From Flavobacteriales bacterium (GTDB lineage: Bacteria > Bacteroidota > Bacteroidia > Flavobacteriales_F > PHOS-HE28), in assembly GCA_016704485.1 (NCBI GenBank), contig JADJAA010000001.1, positions 1,922,001 to 1,986,000 of the forward strand: 64,000 nt of DNA, in the 5' to 3' direction. Below, one piece after another: positions 44,458 through 52,676 of the stretch. A model generated the notes under the pieces. That model had not been told where the DNA came from, did not search any database, and was given only the letters and a program-made list of their open reading frames with translations. Position 1 is the first letter of the stretch; each line of letters opens with the position of its first letter. The translations under genes were made by a program, and so were the position numbers.

Positions 44458-44620
44458 GGGTTGCGCTTGCTGTGTATGAGGGCCGCGAATTTAGGGATTT
44501 CGGAATATCCCGGACCAATTGAATTGTATATGCTTTTCGACCCGCCTTGCCGCTGATACGCAAAACACTGCATGCACGCATACGTCAAATAGCGCTTCAG
44601 TACCGATGTTGTTGAGCTGA

Positions 44621-44920
44621 ACAGGATTGAATTATGATCTGAAGAACGCAGCGGCTTGGTTAATGCTGGCCACGGTCCAATACCGCTCCAAACTTGCACG
44701 GGACGCGGGTGAAAGCATGAAAGCCTTCTAAAAAGCCTATGATGCCATTTCGGGTATCGACCGTTTACGCAAGGACCAGCAACGCTTACTACGCGAAGGA
44801 ATGACCCACTACGCAGAGTTCAAGAAAGAGACCGGCGACACTGCAGAAGCGCTCAGGATCATGGAGCTCGGAAAAGATCAGTTCACGGAGAACCTGGAGT
44901 TCAAGGGTTTGTTTGAATGA
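44621..44920 (+). pseudogene. Unidentified gene remnant with an in-frame stop
   Basis: In the 544-bp gap 44458-45001 one plus-strand frame gives coherent protein-like sequence on both sides of a single TAA at 44729-44731. Before it: AAWLMLATVQYRSKLARD. After it: IDRLRKDQQRLLREG, HYAEFKKETGDTAEALRIM and ENLEFKGLFE, ending in TGA at 44918-44920. The frame stays open after that stop for about 60 codons more. It has no upstream start or promoter box I can identify. I do not recognise the family. The rest of the gap shows nothing clear. Confidence 0.4.
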
Positions 44921-45001
44921 TACGTTGAATTGAGTACAGGCCTCTTCAACCCAAAAAACCTGCAGGACCAATTCAAACTTAAAGCAGTATCCACAAGGCT
45001 T

Positions 45002-45622
45002 TCACTTGTAGCTGCCAACTTCCACAACCCCCTCGCACAATTCAAATTCAACTTTTTGTCGGTTGCTCGCTACGACCAACGTGCGGTTATCTGCGTGGTC
45101 GCGTAGCAGCTGGCTGAACCACGCAATGGCTTCGGCATCGAGGTTGCTTGTGGGTTCGTCCAAGAGCAATAAGGGGGTATCGCTCAAAATCGCAAGGGCC
45201 AATTTCAAGCGCTGTTTCATGCCACTGCTGAAGTGGCTCACTGGTTTTTCCAGGGCATGGTCCAAGTACGCAAGCTTGGCAAGGGCGTCCGGGGCCATTC
45301 CTTGGCGGAATGGTTTGAAACGCGCGTGGAACGCAATGGTCTGGCGCAGGCTTAGGTCTTCATATAATCCCAAATAGGGTGCTGCAATGCTGATGTGAGT
45401 GTACACTTGTTCCTGCTCTAGCCGTGTGCCATTCAAAGTATGTAGAATGGTGCCTTGCGTGGGAATGATGGCACCGGCAATGATCTGGAGCAAGGTGCTT
45501 TTTCCGCTGCCGTTCGGTCCTAGTATCGCTGTGCGACTGCCCGCTTCAAGGGAAAGGTCAACCCCTCGGAATACAATTTCGCGACCGTATTGTTTGGCGA
45601 TATCGTGGAGTGTGACGTGCAT
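45002..45622 (-). CDS. ABC transporter ATP-binding protein
   Basis: 206 aa, a single nucleotide-binding domain. Walker A GPNGSGKS (35-42), signature SSGMKQR, Walker B LLLLDEPTSNLD, and a switch-region ASNRQKVEF in place of the usual His. The short compact size resembles CcmA/lipid-exporter ATPases. No membrane partner is adjacent. It is 14 bp after lpxA on the same strand, a conserved neighbour in Bacteroidota, so a link to lipid or envelope transport is plausible but unproven. Confidence 0.85.
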   Translation of the reverse strand: MHVTLHDIAKQYGREIVFRGVDLSLEAGSRTAILGPNGSGKSTLLQIIAGAIIPTQGTILHTLNGTRLEQEQVYTHISIAAPYLGLYEDLSLRQTIAFHARFKPFRQGMAPDALAKLAYLDHALEKPVSHFSSGMKQRLKLALAILSDTPLLLLDEPTSNLDAEAIAWFSQLLRDHADNRTLVVASNRQKVEFELCEGVVEVGSYK

Positions 45623-45636
45623 TGGAATGCAACGCG

Positions 45637-46419
45637 CTATTCCGCCAATCCACGCATGATCCCTTTCGGACTGTTGCGGATGAAATCGAGAATGGTACCA
45701 CGTTCAGGGCTGCGTTGCATGGTCTGTTCCACGTTCTGCACGCCTCTGTCAACATTCGTATTGCGCACGAAGATCTCCCGGTAAATGTCCTCGATCCGGA
45801 TCACTGCATCATCACTGAAGCCGCGCCGACGCAGACCAACAACATTCACGCCCATGTAGCTCAGTGGCTCACGTGCCGCCTTCACGTAGGGTGGTACGTT
45901 CTTGCGAACAAGACTTGCTCCCGCCACAAAGCTGTGCGCACCAATGTGGATGAACTGTTGCACCGCGACATTGCCTTCCAGAATGGCCCAATCGTCTATG
46001 GTAACGTGTCCCGCAAGGTTTACACTGTTCGCAATAACAACATTGCTGCCAAGCATGCAGTCGTGTGCCAAATGCACATAGGCCATGAGAAGACTGTTCT
46101 CGCCCACAGTAGTACGCTCTCGGTCGGCTGTTCCCCGGTTAACGGTAACGCATTCACGAACCGTTGTTCCATCACCGATCTCGGCAGTGGTCTTTTCGCC
46201 TCTGAATTTCAGATCCTGCGGTATGGCACTGATCACCGCGCCAGGAAATATCCTACAGTTCTTTCCGATACGTGCACCATCCATCAGAATTGCGTTCGGG
46301 CCTATCCATGTGCCATCACCAATGACCACATCGCCGTATACCGCTGCAAAGGGCTCTACAGTGACATTCTTGCCTAGTTTGGCATCCGGGTGTATGTACG
46401 CTAATTTGGAAATGGTCAT
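45637..46419 (-). CDS. lpxA: UDP-N-acetylglucosamine O-acyltransferase
   Basis: 260 aa. First step of lipid A synthesis: transfers a 3-hydroxyacyl chain from ACP to UDP-GlcNAc. Left-handed beta-helix of hexapeptide repeats (about 1-190), the catalytic-His segment HLAHDCMLGSNVVIANSVNLAGH, QQFIHIGAHSFVAGAS, and a helical C-terminal domain (GFSDDAVIRIEDIYREIF). The start overlaps the lpxC-fabZ stop by 4 nt. Confidence 0.94.
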   Translation of the reverse strand: MTISKLAYIHPDAKLGKNVTVEPFAAVYGDVVIGDGTWIGPNAILMDGARIGKNCRIFPGAVISAIPQDLKFRGEKTTAEIGDGTTVRECVTVNRGTADRERTTVGENSLLMAYVHLAHDCMLGSNVVIANSVNLAGHVTIDDWAILEGNVAVQQFIHIGAHSFVAGASLVRKNVPPYVKAAREPLSYMGVNVVGLRRRGFSDDAVIRIEDIYREIFVRNTNVDRGVQNVEQTMQRSPERGTILDFIRNSPKGIMRGLAE

Positions 46420-47867
46420 TGCGCAGTAGCCGTTGCTTGCTTGGCCGTAGCCGCTGGATCTTCTTTATCCTTTACGATCTGGGCCATCATTTCTGCTTCT
46501 ACTGCCAGCACGCCCGCGATGTATCCCTTGCCTCGCATGTGAACGATGCCACGGCGTATCGGGGTGATAAGCTCCAAGTGGAATATGATCGTATCGCCCG
46601 GGATCACTTTGCGTCTGTACCGTATGCCATCGGTCTTTAGGAAGTAGGTGGTGTAGAATTCCGGATCGGGAACTTTGCTCAATGCGAATATGCCACCCAC
46701 CTGCGCCATGGCCTCCAGTTGTAGAACACCCGGCATTACGGGGTTTCCGGGGAAGTGGCCCGTGAACTGAGGCTCGTTCATGGTTACGTTCTTCACACCT
46801 ACTATCGTGGTCTCATCCATCTCCATCACCTTATCTACCAACAGGAACGGGTAGCGGTGAGGCAGCATGCGCTGGATGTCGTTGATATCAAAGAGGGGTT
46901 TTGCGCCTAGGTCGATATGCGATACCGGATTCTTGTCCTCTTCGCGCATCTTTTCCTTGAGGCGCTTTGCAAAACTGGTGTTGCCGAAATGGCCCGGACG
47001 ACCAGCCAGAATATGACCTTTGATCGGGCGGCCCACCAAAGCCAGATCACCAATGATGTCCAACAGTTTATGGCGTGCCGGTTCGTTGAAGAACTTCAGG
47101 TCCGTGGTATTCAGTACTCCATTGCGGCGGATCTCCACTTCCTCGTACTCGCGGCCCAAGGTCTTGGCCAATTCCATTAATTGCTCCTTGGTGGTGCCTT
47201 CACGGTCTTCCAATACGATGGCGTTATTGAGGTCTCCGCCTTTGATCAAGCCCAGCTTGGCGAGGTGTTCCAGCTCCCGCAGGAAAACGAACGTGCGGCA
47301 CGGTGCAATTTCCTCCTTGAACTCGTCCAAACGATACATGCTGGCATGCTGCGTTCCAAGGACCGGACTGTTGTAATCCACCATCACCGTTAACCGGAAC
47401 TCACCGCCTGGTGTTGGTACGCCCAGCATTTCGGTGCCTTTTTCCTTGGTCTCGAACCAGAGCGGTTCTTTCAATACGAACCAATTACGTGGGGCGTCCT
47501 GTGCTTCCAATCCAACTGTCTCAATGGCGTTAACGAAAGGCAGGGCACTGCCATCCATGATCGGGATCTCCGGACCGCTCACTTGGATCAGGCAATTGTC
47601 CACACCTAAGGCGTAGAGTGCGGATAATACATGTTCGGTGGTGTTCACCACGACATCACCTTTGCCAAGCGTCGTTCCGCGTTCCGTACTGATCACAAGG
47701 TCCGCATCGGCATCGATGATGGGCTCACCATCCAGGTCCGTCCGCTGGAACTTGTAGCCATGCCCAATGGGCGCAGGACGAAGACTCAAAGTGACCGGTT
47801 CGCCGGTATGTAACCCTACGCCTTTAAGCGTGGCACTGCCTTTCAATGTATGCTGTTGGTCGCTCAT
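46416..47867 (-). CDS. lpxC-fabZ: Bifunctional LpxC deacetylase / FabZ dehydratase
   Basis: 483 aa. The N-terminal LpxC (about 1-320) removes the acetyl group from UDP-3-O-acyl-GlcNAc. Zinc ligand H79 lies in NTTEHVLSAL, and the second cluster is HKLLDIIGDLALVGRPIKGH. The C-terminal FabZ (about 335-470) dehydrates 3-hydroxyacyl-ACP, with the catalytic His in GHFPGNPVMPGVLQLEAMAQ. The fusion is typical of Bacteroidota. ATG at 47867 is the start closest to the conserved KGSATLKGVGLHTG; other in-frame starts lie upstream. FabZ and LpxA/LpxD draw on the same 3-hydroxyacyl-ACP pool. Confidence 0.94.
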   Translation of the reverse strand: MSDQQHTLKGSATLKGVGLHTGEPVTLSLRPAPIGHGYKFQRTDLDGEPIIDADADLVISTERGTTLGKGDVVVNTTEHVLSALYALGVDNCLIQVSGPEIPIMDGSALPFVNAIETVGLEAQDAPRNWFVLKEPLWFETKEKGTEMLGVPTPGGEFRLTVMVDYNSPVLGTQHASMYRLDEFKEEIAPCRTFVFLRELEHLAKLGLIKGGDLNNAIVLEDREGTTKEQLMELAKTLGREYEEVEIRRNGVLNTTDLKFFNEPARHKLLDIIGDLALVGRPIKGHILAGRPGHFGNTSFAKRLKEKMREEDKNPVSHIDLGAKPLFDINDIQRMLPHRYPFLLVDKVMEMDETTIVGVKNVTMNEPQFTGHFPGNPVMPGVLQLEAMAQVGGIFALSKVPDPEFYTTYFLKTDGIRYRRKVIPGDTIIFHLELITPIRRGIVHMRGKGYIAGVLAVEAEMMAQIVKDKEDPAATAKQATATAQ

Positions 47868-47980
47868 GGGTTGCATTACGCGCTTGCACATGATCATGCA
47901 AGTGCTCCGCGAAGGTAGGATCCCGCGCAATATCTGGGAGCGTTCCTTTGAAAAGGTGTGATCGTGCAGGAGCTAACTCC

Positions 47981-49027
47981 CTATTCCGCCGCCTTGCGTA
48001 ACGCGTCCAGTTCCTTCTCCAGAAGCTCCAACCGCTTTCTGAGATCCGGCAAATTGCGGTATACCACGTAACTGCGTTTGTACTCGCCGATGTTGAATGC
48101 TGGAGAACCCTGAACCACGGAATCATCCGCAATATCGGATCCGATCCCGCTTTGGGCAGCGATCTTCACCCGGTTACCAATGTTCAGGTGGCCCGATATC
48201 CCGACCTGACCACCGATCATGCAATGCGTGCCGATCTTCGTGCTACCAGCGATCCCGGTCTGCGCCACCACCAATGTGTGGGCACCAATGTCCGCGTTGT
48301 GCCCGATCTGAATGAGGTTATCCAGTTTAACGCCTTGTCGGATGAATGTGGACCCGAGTGTTGCCTTGTCGATGGTGCAATTGGCGCCGATCTCCACGTC
48401 ATCCTCGATGATGACATTGCCGATCTGGGCCATTTTCTCTTGCGTACCTGCTTCAGTTACAGTAAAACCGTATCCATCCGCTCCGATCACAGTGCCACTG
48501 TGTATGATGCAGTTCGCGCCGATCGCGCTCTTGGCATACACCTTCACGCCTGCATAAAGCCGCGAACCGGATCCGATGATCACACCATCACCGATGAAAC
48601 AGTTCGGGTAGATCTTTACATCATTGCCAATGACAGCGTTCTCAGAGATATACGTGAAGGCACCTACATAGACGTCATCGCCCAACTTGGCCTTTGGATT
48701 GATATAACTGGGTTGTTCATAACCGATCTTGTTGTGCATCTGCAGATCGTGCATCTCCAACAACTTCGCGAAAGCAGCGCGCGGGTCCTTCACGCGTATG
48801 AGCGTAAGGCTTTTGGCCAACGGCTTGCTGGGCTGAAACCTGTCCTCAACGATGGCTATGCTCGCAGCCGTGGAGTACAAATACTCGGTGTATTTGGGAT
48901 TGGAAAGAAAAGTAAGCGTGCCAGTTCTGCCTTCTTCGATCTTGGCCACATCGTATACCAGGATCTGGGCATCGCCGTCCACTGTTCCTTGAAGGAAATC
49001 GGCGATCTGTCCGGCGGAGAACTGCAT
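47981..49027 (-). CDS. lpxD: UDP-3-O-(3-hydroxyacyl)glucosamine N-acyltransferase
   Basis: 348 aa, the normal LpxD length. Third step of lipid A synthesis: N-acylation of UDP-3-O-acylglucosamine. N-terminal uridine-binding domain (FSAGQIADFLQGTVDGDAQI, LTFLSNPKYTEYLY), then hexapeptide beta-helix (about 110-300) with the active-site region DNLIQIGHNADIGAHTLVVAQ, and a short helical C-terminus (LRKRLELLEKELDALRKA). ATG at 49027 is preferred; the upstream extension is unlike the family. It lies 113 bp before lpxC-fabZ. Confidence 0.93.
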   Translation of the reverse strand: MQFSAGQIADFLQGTVDGDAQILVYDVAKIEEGRTGTLTFLSNPKYTEYLYSTAASIAIVEDRFQPSKPLAKSLTLIRVKDPRAAFAKLLEMHDLQMHNKIGYEQPSYINPKAKLGDDVYVGAFTYISENAVIGNDVKIYPNCFIGDGVIIGSGSRLYAGVKVYAKSAIGANCIIHSGTVIGADGYGFTVTEAGTQEKMAQIGNVIIEDDVEIGANCTIDKATLGSTFIRQGVKLDNLIQIGHNADIGAHTLVVAQTGIAGSTKIGTHCMIGGQVGISGHLNIGNRVKIAAQSGIGSDIADDSVVQGSPAFNIGEYKRSYVVYRNLPDLRKRLELLEKELDALRKAAE

Positions 49028-49104
49028 GGGCGGTTTACTTGCGTGCGAAGATAGGACGTTGATATCTTGGCATTTGTTGTTCCATAAGGTAAGGCTCAGG
49101 CGAA

Positions 49105-49653
49105 TTACTGATCCAATGGCACCTCGATCCGTGTCAGATCCCATTCCAGGACCAATGTTGCCGGTGTACCTCCGACCGATATTGAGAACAGTTCAACCGG
49201 TGTGGTCAGTGTTTGCGGGGTAACCTTAGCCACGGCAACGTCTTCCAAAGGGTCACGCATGGCATTTCCATCGAAATCAATTCCCCAACCGTACATTTTT
49301 TTATTGAGGTAGACGCTCCATTGGTCCGCACCCGGTGTGGTCCACAACGTATAGGTACCTGCCGGTACCGCAGTTCCACCAAAGGTGATGGATTCATTGA
49401 AGCTGATGGTACTCGCTTCGTTCGCACCGGTTCGCCAAACTTTTCCGAAGGGAACCAAGGATCCGAAGATCACACGGCCTTTCTTGCTTGGCCTGCTATA
49501 ATGCAAAACTGCGGTCAAGTCACCAACGATATAGGTCTGCTCCACTTCCGGACTTGCCTGCTTGGTCTGCACCTTCATGAATTTCAGGGCAACATAGGCC
49601 CCAATTCCGAGCACGGCAGCAATGATCACTGTCCATTTTACTGTTTTCGACAT
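49105..49653 (-). CDS. DUF2911 membrane-anchored protein
   Basis: 182 aa. An N-terminal helix (VKWTVIIAAVLGIGAYVALKF) anchors a periplasmic beta-rich domain. DUF2911 hallmarks are visible: VLHYSRPSKKGRVIFGSLVPFGKVWRTGANEASTI and AGTYTLWTTPGADQWSVYLNK. The function of the family is unknown. It is 6 bp downstream of the Cys/His-rich protein gene, so the two are co-transcribed. Confidence 0.85.
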   Translation of the reverse strand: MSKTVKWTVIIAAVLGIGAYVALKFMKVQTKQASPEVEQTYIVGDLTAVLHYSRPSKKGRVIFGSLVPFGKVWRTGANEASTISFNESITFGGTAVPAGTYTLWTTPGADQWSVYLNKKMYGWGIDFDGNAMRDPLEDVAVAKVTPQTLTTPVELFSISVGGTPATLVLEWDLTRIEVPLDQ

Positions 49654-49659
49654 GATGGC

Positions 49660-50067
49660 TCAATGGGTCTTTTCGATCTCAATTTCTTTTTCAACGGACG
49701 CCTTATCTACCAAATCGACATGTACGCTGATGTTCTTGGCGTCCCGCAATACACGCACTTTTCCATCGTCAATAGCTATCGTGGTATCACCGATGAAATC
49801 AACTTTTTCCAATTCGCTCACGATCCGTTCAGCTTCTGCATCGCCAGGATGCTCGCTATGATCCTCGTCATTCCGTTGATGACCTTCGTGGCCGCGTTTG
49901 CAGCAATTTTCTTTACCCTCGTTTCCATGGCCACATGCCGAGGCGGATGTGCACATGCTGTTGCGATCGCATTTCGCATTTCCGTTACAACTGACCCTGC
50001 ACACGAGGAAGCCCAATACGGATCCGATCAAGCTGAAGAGTAGGATCTTGGCCCAGTTGGTATTCAT
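49660..50067 (-). CDS. Small Cys/His-rich membrane-anchored protein
   Basis: 135 aa, family not recognised. N-terminal hydrophobic segment (ILLFSLIGSVLGFLVC, about 8-23). Then a stretch of about 45 residues (23-72) with seven Cys (including CKRG and CC pairs) and about six His, suggesting metal binding. An acidic Glu/Asp-rich C-terminal half follows (AERIVSELEKVDFIGDTTIAIDDGKVRVLRDA). It is the first gene of a pair with DUF2911. A metal-binding or redox role is inference from composition only. Confidence 0.6.
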   Translation of the reverse strand: MNTNWAKILLFSLIGSVLGFLVCRVSCNGNAKCDRNSMCTSASACGHGNEGKENCCKRGHEGHQRNDEDHSEHPGDAEAERIVSELEKVDFIGDTTIAIDDGKVRVLRDAKNISVHVDLVDKASVEKEIEIEKTH

Positions 50068-50195
50068 GGTGCCGAAGGTAATGGCATGCTATGAACTTTC
50101 GGTAGCAGGGATCTTTAGGACCTTGCGAAGTGCCGAACTCATTCATTGAGATGATCGTGCGTTGCGAAATTGATGATGCTATTCTATGGGATCAC

Positions 50196-51119
50196 CTATT
50201 CCGGGGCAGAGGATCTGCCTTTAATTCGTCTGGCTTTTTCCATGGCCGGAAAATCACTGCGCCAGCCCATTTGGAGATTGTAGAGCTTGAAGAATAGCAC
50301 GTCTCCGAGGATCATGCGTGCTATGGTGCCAATACCCATGGACCCATTTTTCTTGCGCCATTGTCCATCAGCAAGGTGAACGCTGAAATTCTTGCCTGGA
50401 CGGAAGGAGGGTAGAATGAAATACTCCTTCGGCAGAATTCGGATATCGCCACCTATGATCTGCTCCTTATTGTTCAAGCGGAATTTCGGGTAGGTTTCGA
50501 TGAAGTGTTTCGTTACAATGACATTATTGACCTCAGGTTCCACCATTTCATCGTATTGTGCAAGCAACGCCGTGATCAATGGATGACCCGCAACGCTGCC
50601 CATTATTGCGGTGGATAGGAAGTGGTCGTATTCGAATGACCATAAGGTCCGGCGATCGAAGAAAGGCGCAAGGCTTTTCTTCATTCGCACATCAGTATCC
50701 AAGTATAGACCTCCGTGATCCCTAAGGACCAATAGCCGTGCAACATCGCTGGCATATGCGTACTGCTTGGCCTCAAGCATCCGTTTCATGAATGGATGGG
50801 AGTCAATGTCCAAGTTGCTCTCGTTCCACTCAATGATCGCATGGTCCGGCATAAGATCGTGCCATTTCGAGATGCGCTTCTGCATAGCTGCGGAATGCGG
50901 TTCCCCACCGAACCATACGTAATGGATAAGTGGTGGAATACCTTTATAGGTACTTCCGGTGCGATGCTCAGATCTTTGCCTCGCGACACTATTTGGGAGA
51001 GTAGGCGTCACTTCAGTTAAGAGATCCTTCGGTGTCTTATTCAATGAACTTGTAAGACTACCCGAAGCCATTTCTTCATCGCGAAGATAGTTCGTCGGAG
51101 TATTTTTTGTACTTGGCAT
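50196..51119 (-). CDS. GT32-like glycosyltransferase with DXD motif
   Basis: 307 aa. A GT-A fold sugar transferase: IPPLIHYVWFGGEPHSAAMQKRI, then AYASDVARLLVLRDHGGLYLDTDVRM, where the DTD provides the metal and nucleotide-sugar site. This is the pattern of GT32/capsular polysaccharide synthesis proteins. The first ~60 residues are polar and unlike the family, so the true start may be downstream; I keep the ATG at 51119. It probably acts in surface glycan synthesis. A pair of TTTTCAAC repeats lies upstream. Confidence 0.8.
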   Translation of the reverse strand: MPSTKNTPTNYLRDEEMASGSLTSSLNKTPKDLLTEVTPTLPNSVARQRSEHRTGSTYKGIPPLIHYVWFGGEPHSAAMQKRISKWHDLMPDHAIIEWNESNLDIDSHPFMKRMLEAKQYAYASDVARLLVLRDHGGLYLDTDVRMKKSLAPFFDRRTLWSFEYDHFLSTAIMGSVAGHPLITALLAQYDEMVEPEVNNVIVTKHFIETYPKFRLNNKEQIIGGDIRILPKEYFILPSFRPGKNFSVHLADGQWRKKNGSMGIGTIARMILGDVLFFKLYNLQMGWRSDFPAMEKARRIKGRSSAPE

Positions 51120-51183
51120 TGTGTGATTCGGCAGCGTAAAGGTCCTGAGACTGAAAAGATTTGATCTTATATAAAGTGGCTAC

Positions 51184-51211
51184 TTTTCAACAAAACAGCC
51201 TAGTTTTCAAC
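51184..51211. repeat. Paired TTTTCAAC boxes 20 bp apart
   Basis: TTTTCAAC at 51184-51191 and again at 51204-51211, exactly 20 bp (about two helical turns) apart, each preceded by CTAC or CTAG. They are 65-92 bp upstream of the GT32-like gene (minus strand). The spacing would suit a dimeric regulator binding one face of the DNA; no regulator is identified. Confidence 0.35.
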
Positions 51212-51232
51212 GATCTAGCCTCCGTCTGACCT

Positions 51233-52456
51233 TTAGGCTTCCTCTTGTAACCACCGCGGCCAGGCCAAGTAGAATTTTTCCACAGGTTTCGCCATGGCGG
51301 CTATGCCGAGGTTATCACTGGCTTCAGCAATGTCGACCAAGGCGCCGTCCTTGTACAGAAGCTCAATGCGGTCCTTGCTAGGATCATAGGCATTGTTGAT
51401 GATACTGCCGTGCAGTACGAACCGGTCCGCTTCGGGTAGCGGTACTTGAAGTGCCTTGGAAACACGTCGCTTCAGATCATTGATCCGCTCGGCAGGCCAT
51501 GGCTTATCCTGCAATTTGATGCGGAGGTTATGGCGTTGCACAAGATCCGTGGAAAGGCGCGATAGTGTGGTGTCCGGATGATCGCACCAGACCTTTATCG
51601 CACCCATGATGTCATGATCGTCCAGTTTCAGGAAGTCATTCAACACCTCCGGTTTCTGGAACGATGCGCGATCGTGCCTGTTCGTAAGGAATTGTTGCAA
51701 GGCAGGAGAAGCGAAGAGTACGGTTCCGCGCAAAGCCATCTCCTTGGCATGCCGAAGTGTTTCCACCAGCATCATCTCACACGCCACTACCGCTTTGTGC
51801 AAGTAAACCTGCCAATACATCAATCGCCTGGCAACGATGAACTTTTCAATGCTGTAAACCGCCTTCTGCTCCACTACAAGTTTATCGTCCTTGACCTGTA
51901 ACATCTTCAGAATGCGTTCGCCGCCTATCACACCTTCGCTAACGCCCGTGTAAAAGCTATCCCTGTTCAGGTAATCGATGCGGTCCACATCGAGCTGGCT
52001 GCTCACTAATTGATGCAATGCATGCTTCGGATATTGATCCCTGAATATCCGAAGTCCAAGTTCCAACCCTCCACCGAATTCTTCGTTCAGGCGATCCATG
52101 ACCAAGGCACTGATGTCCTCATGTCCTATCCCATCAACGAGGCTATGTTCCAACGCATGGCTGAATGGCCCGTGCCCAATGTCATGCAAGAGTATGGCGA
52201 TGGTGGCTCCTAGTTCTTCTTCTTCCGTGATCTCATGTCCTTTGCTGCGGAGCGTGTGGATCGCTTCGCCCATGAGATGCATTGCGCCCAACGCATGGTG
52301 AAAGCGCGTATGCAACGCTCCAGGATACACGAGATGCCCTAACCCTAATTGCTTGATGTAGCGCAGCCGCTGGAACCAAGGATGATCGATCAACCGCAAC
52401 ACCTCCGCGTGCGCTACCGTGATGAATCCGTAGATGGGGTCGTTCAGGATCTTCAT
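51233..52456 (-). CDS. HD-domain phosphohydrolase family protein
   Basis: 407 aa. Metal-binding HD motif: TRFHHALGAMH, then LLHDIGHGPFSHALEH, as in dGTPase-like HD proteins of unknown substrate. The N-terminal block is KILNDPIYGFI, with the Met at 52456 as the family start; the ORF continues 28 codons further upstream without family similarity. Next to the lpx block in many Bacteroidota, so conserved neighbourhood rather than known pathway. Substrate not determinable. Confidence 0.85.
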   Translation of the reverse strand: MKILNDPIYGFITVAHAEVLRLIDHPWFQRLRYIKQLGLGHLVYPGALHTRFHHALGAMHLMGEAIHTLRSKGHEITEEEELGATIAILLHDIGHGPFSHALEHSLVDGIGHEDISALVMDRLNEEFGGGLELGLRIFRDQYPKHALHQLVSSQLDVDRIDYLNRDSFYTGVSEGVIGGERILKMLQVKDDKLVVEQKAVYSIEKFIVARRLMYWQVYLHKAVVACEMMLVETLRHAKEMALRGTVLFASPALQQFLTNRHDRASFQKPEVLNDFLKLDDHDIMGAIKVWCDHPDTTLSRLSTDLVQRHNLRIKLQDKPWPAERINDLKRRVSKALQVPLPEADRFVLHGSIINNAYDPSKDRIELLYKDGALVDIAEASDNLGIAAMAKPVEKFYLAWPRWLQEEA

Positions 52457-52676
52457 GCAAGCCGGTGCCAAGGTCGTGAATTCGCGGGTAAGACCAACGC
52501 TTTCAGCCGTTAGTAGGTAGAAGCCTTCATTAGCTAACAAACATTAACGCTAAGAACCCTCGTACTTTGCACCCACAAGAGATCAGTAAGCAACACCTGC
52601 GTATTTTTTGCGTTCGGTTGTTATGACCACACGTACCATGGAACCGTCCCGACCTACTGGGGCAACCGTTTTGAAC

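Noticed and set aside
47868..47930. Upstream extension of lpxC-fabZ
   Set aside because: The added residues do not resemble LpxC; the conserved region begins right after the ATG at 47867.
52601..52610. GTATTTTTTG upstream of porX, considered as a -7 box
   Set aside because: It has one T too many for TAnnTTTG; plausible but not supported well enough to annotate.
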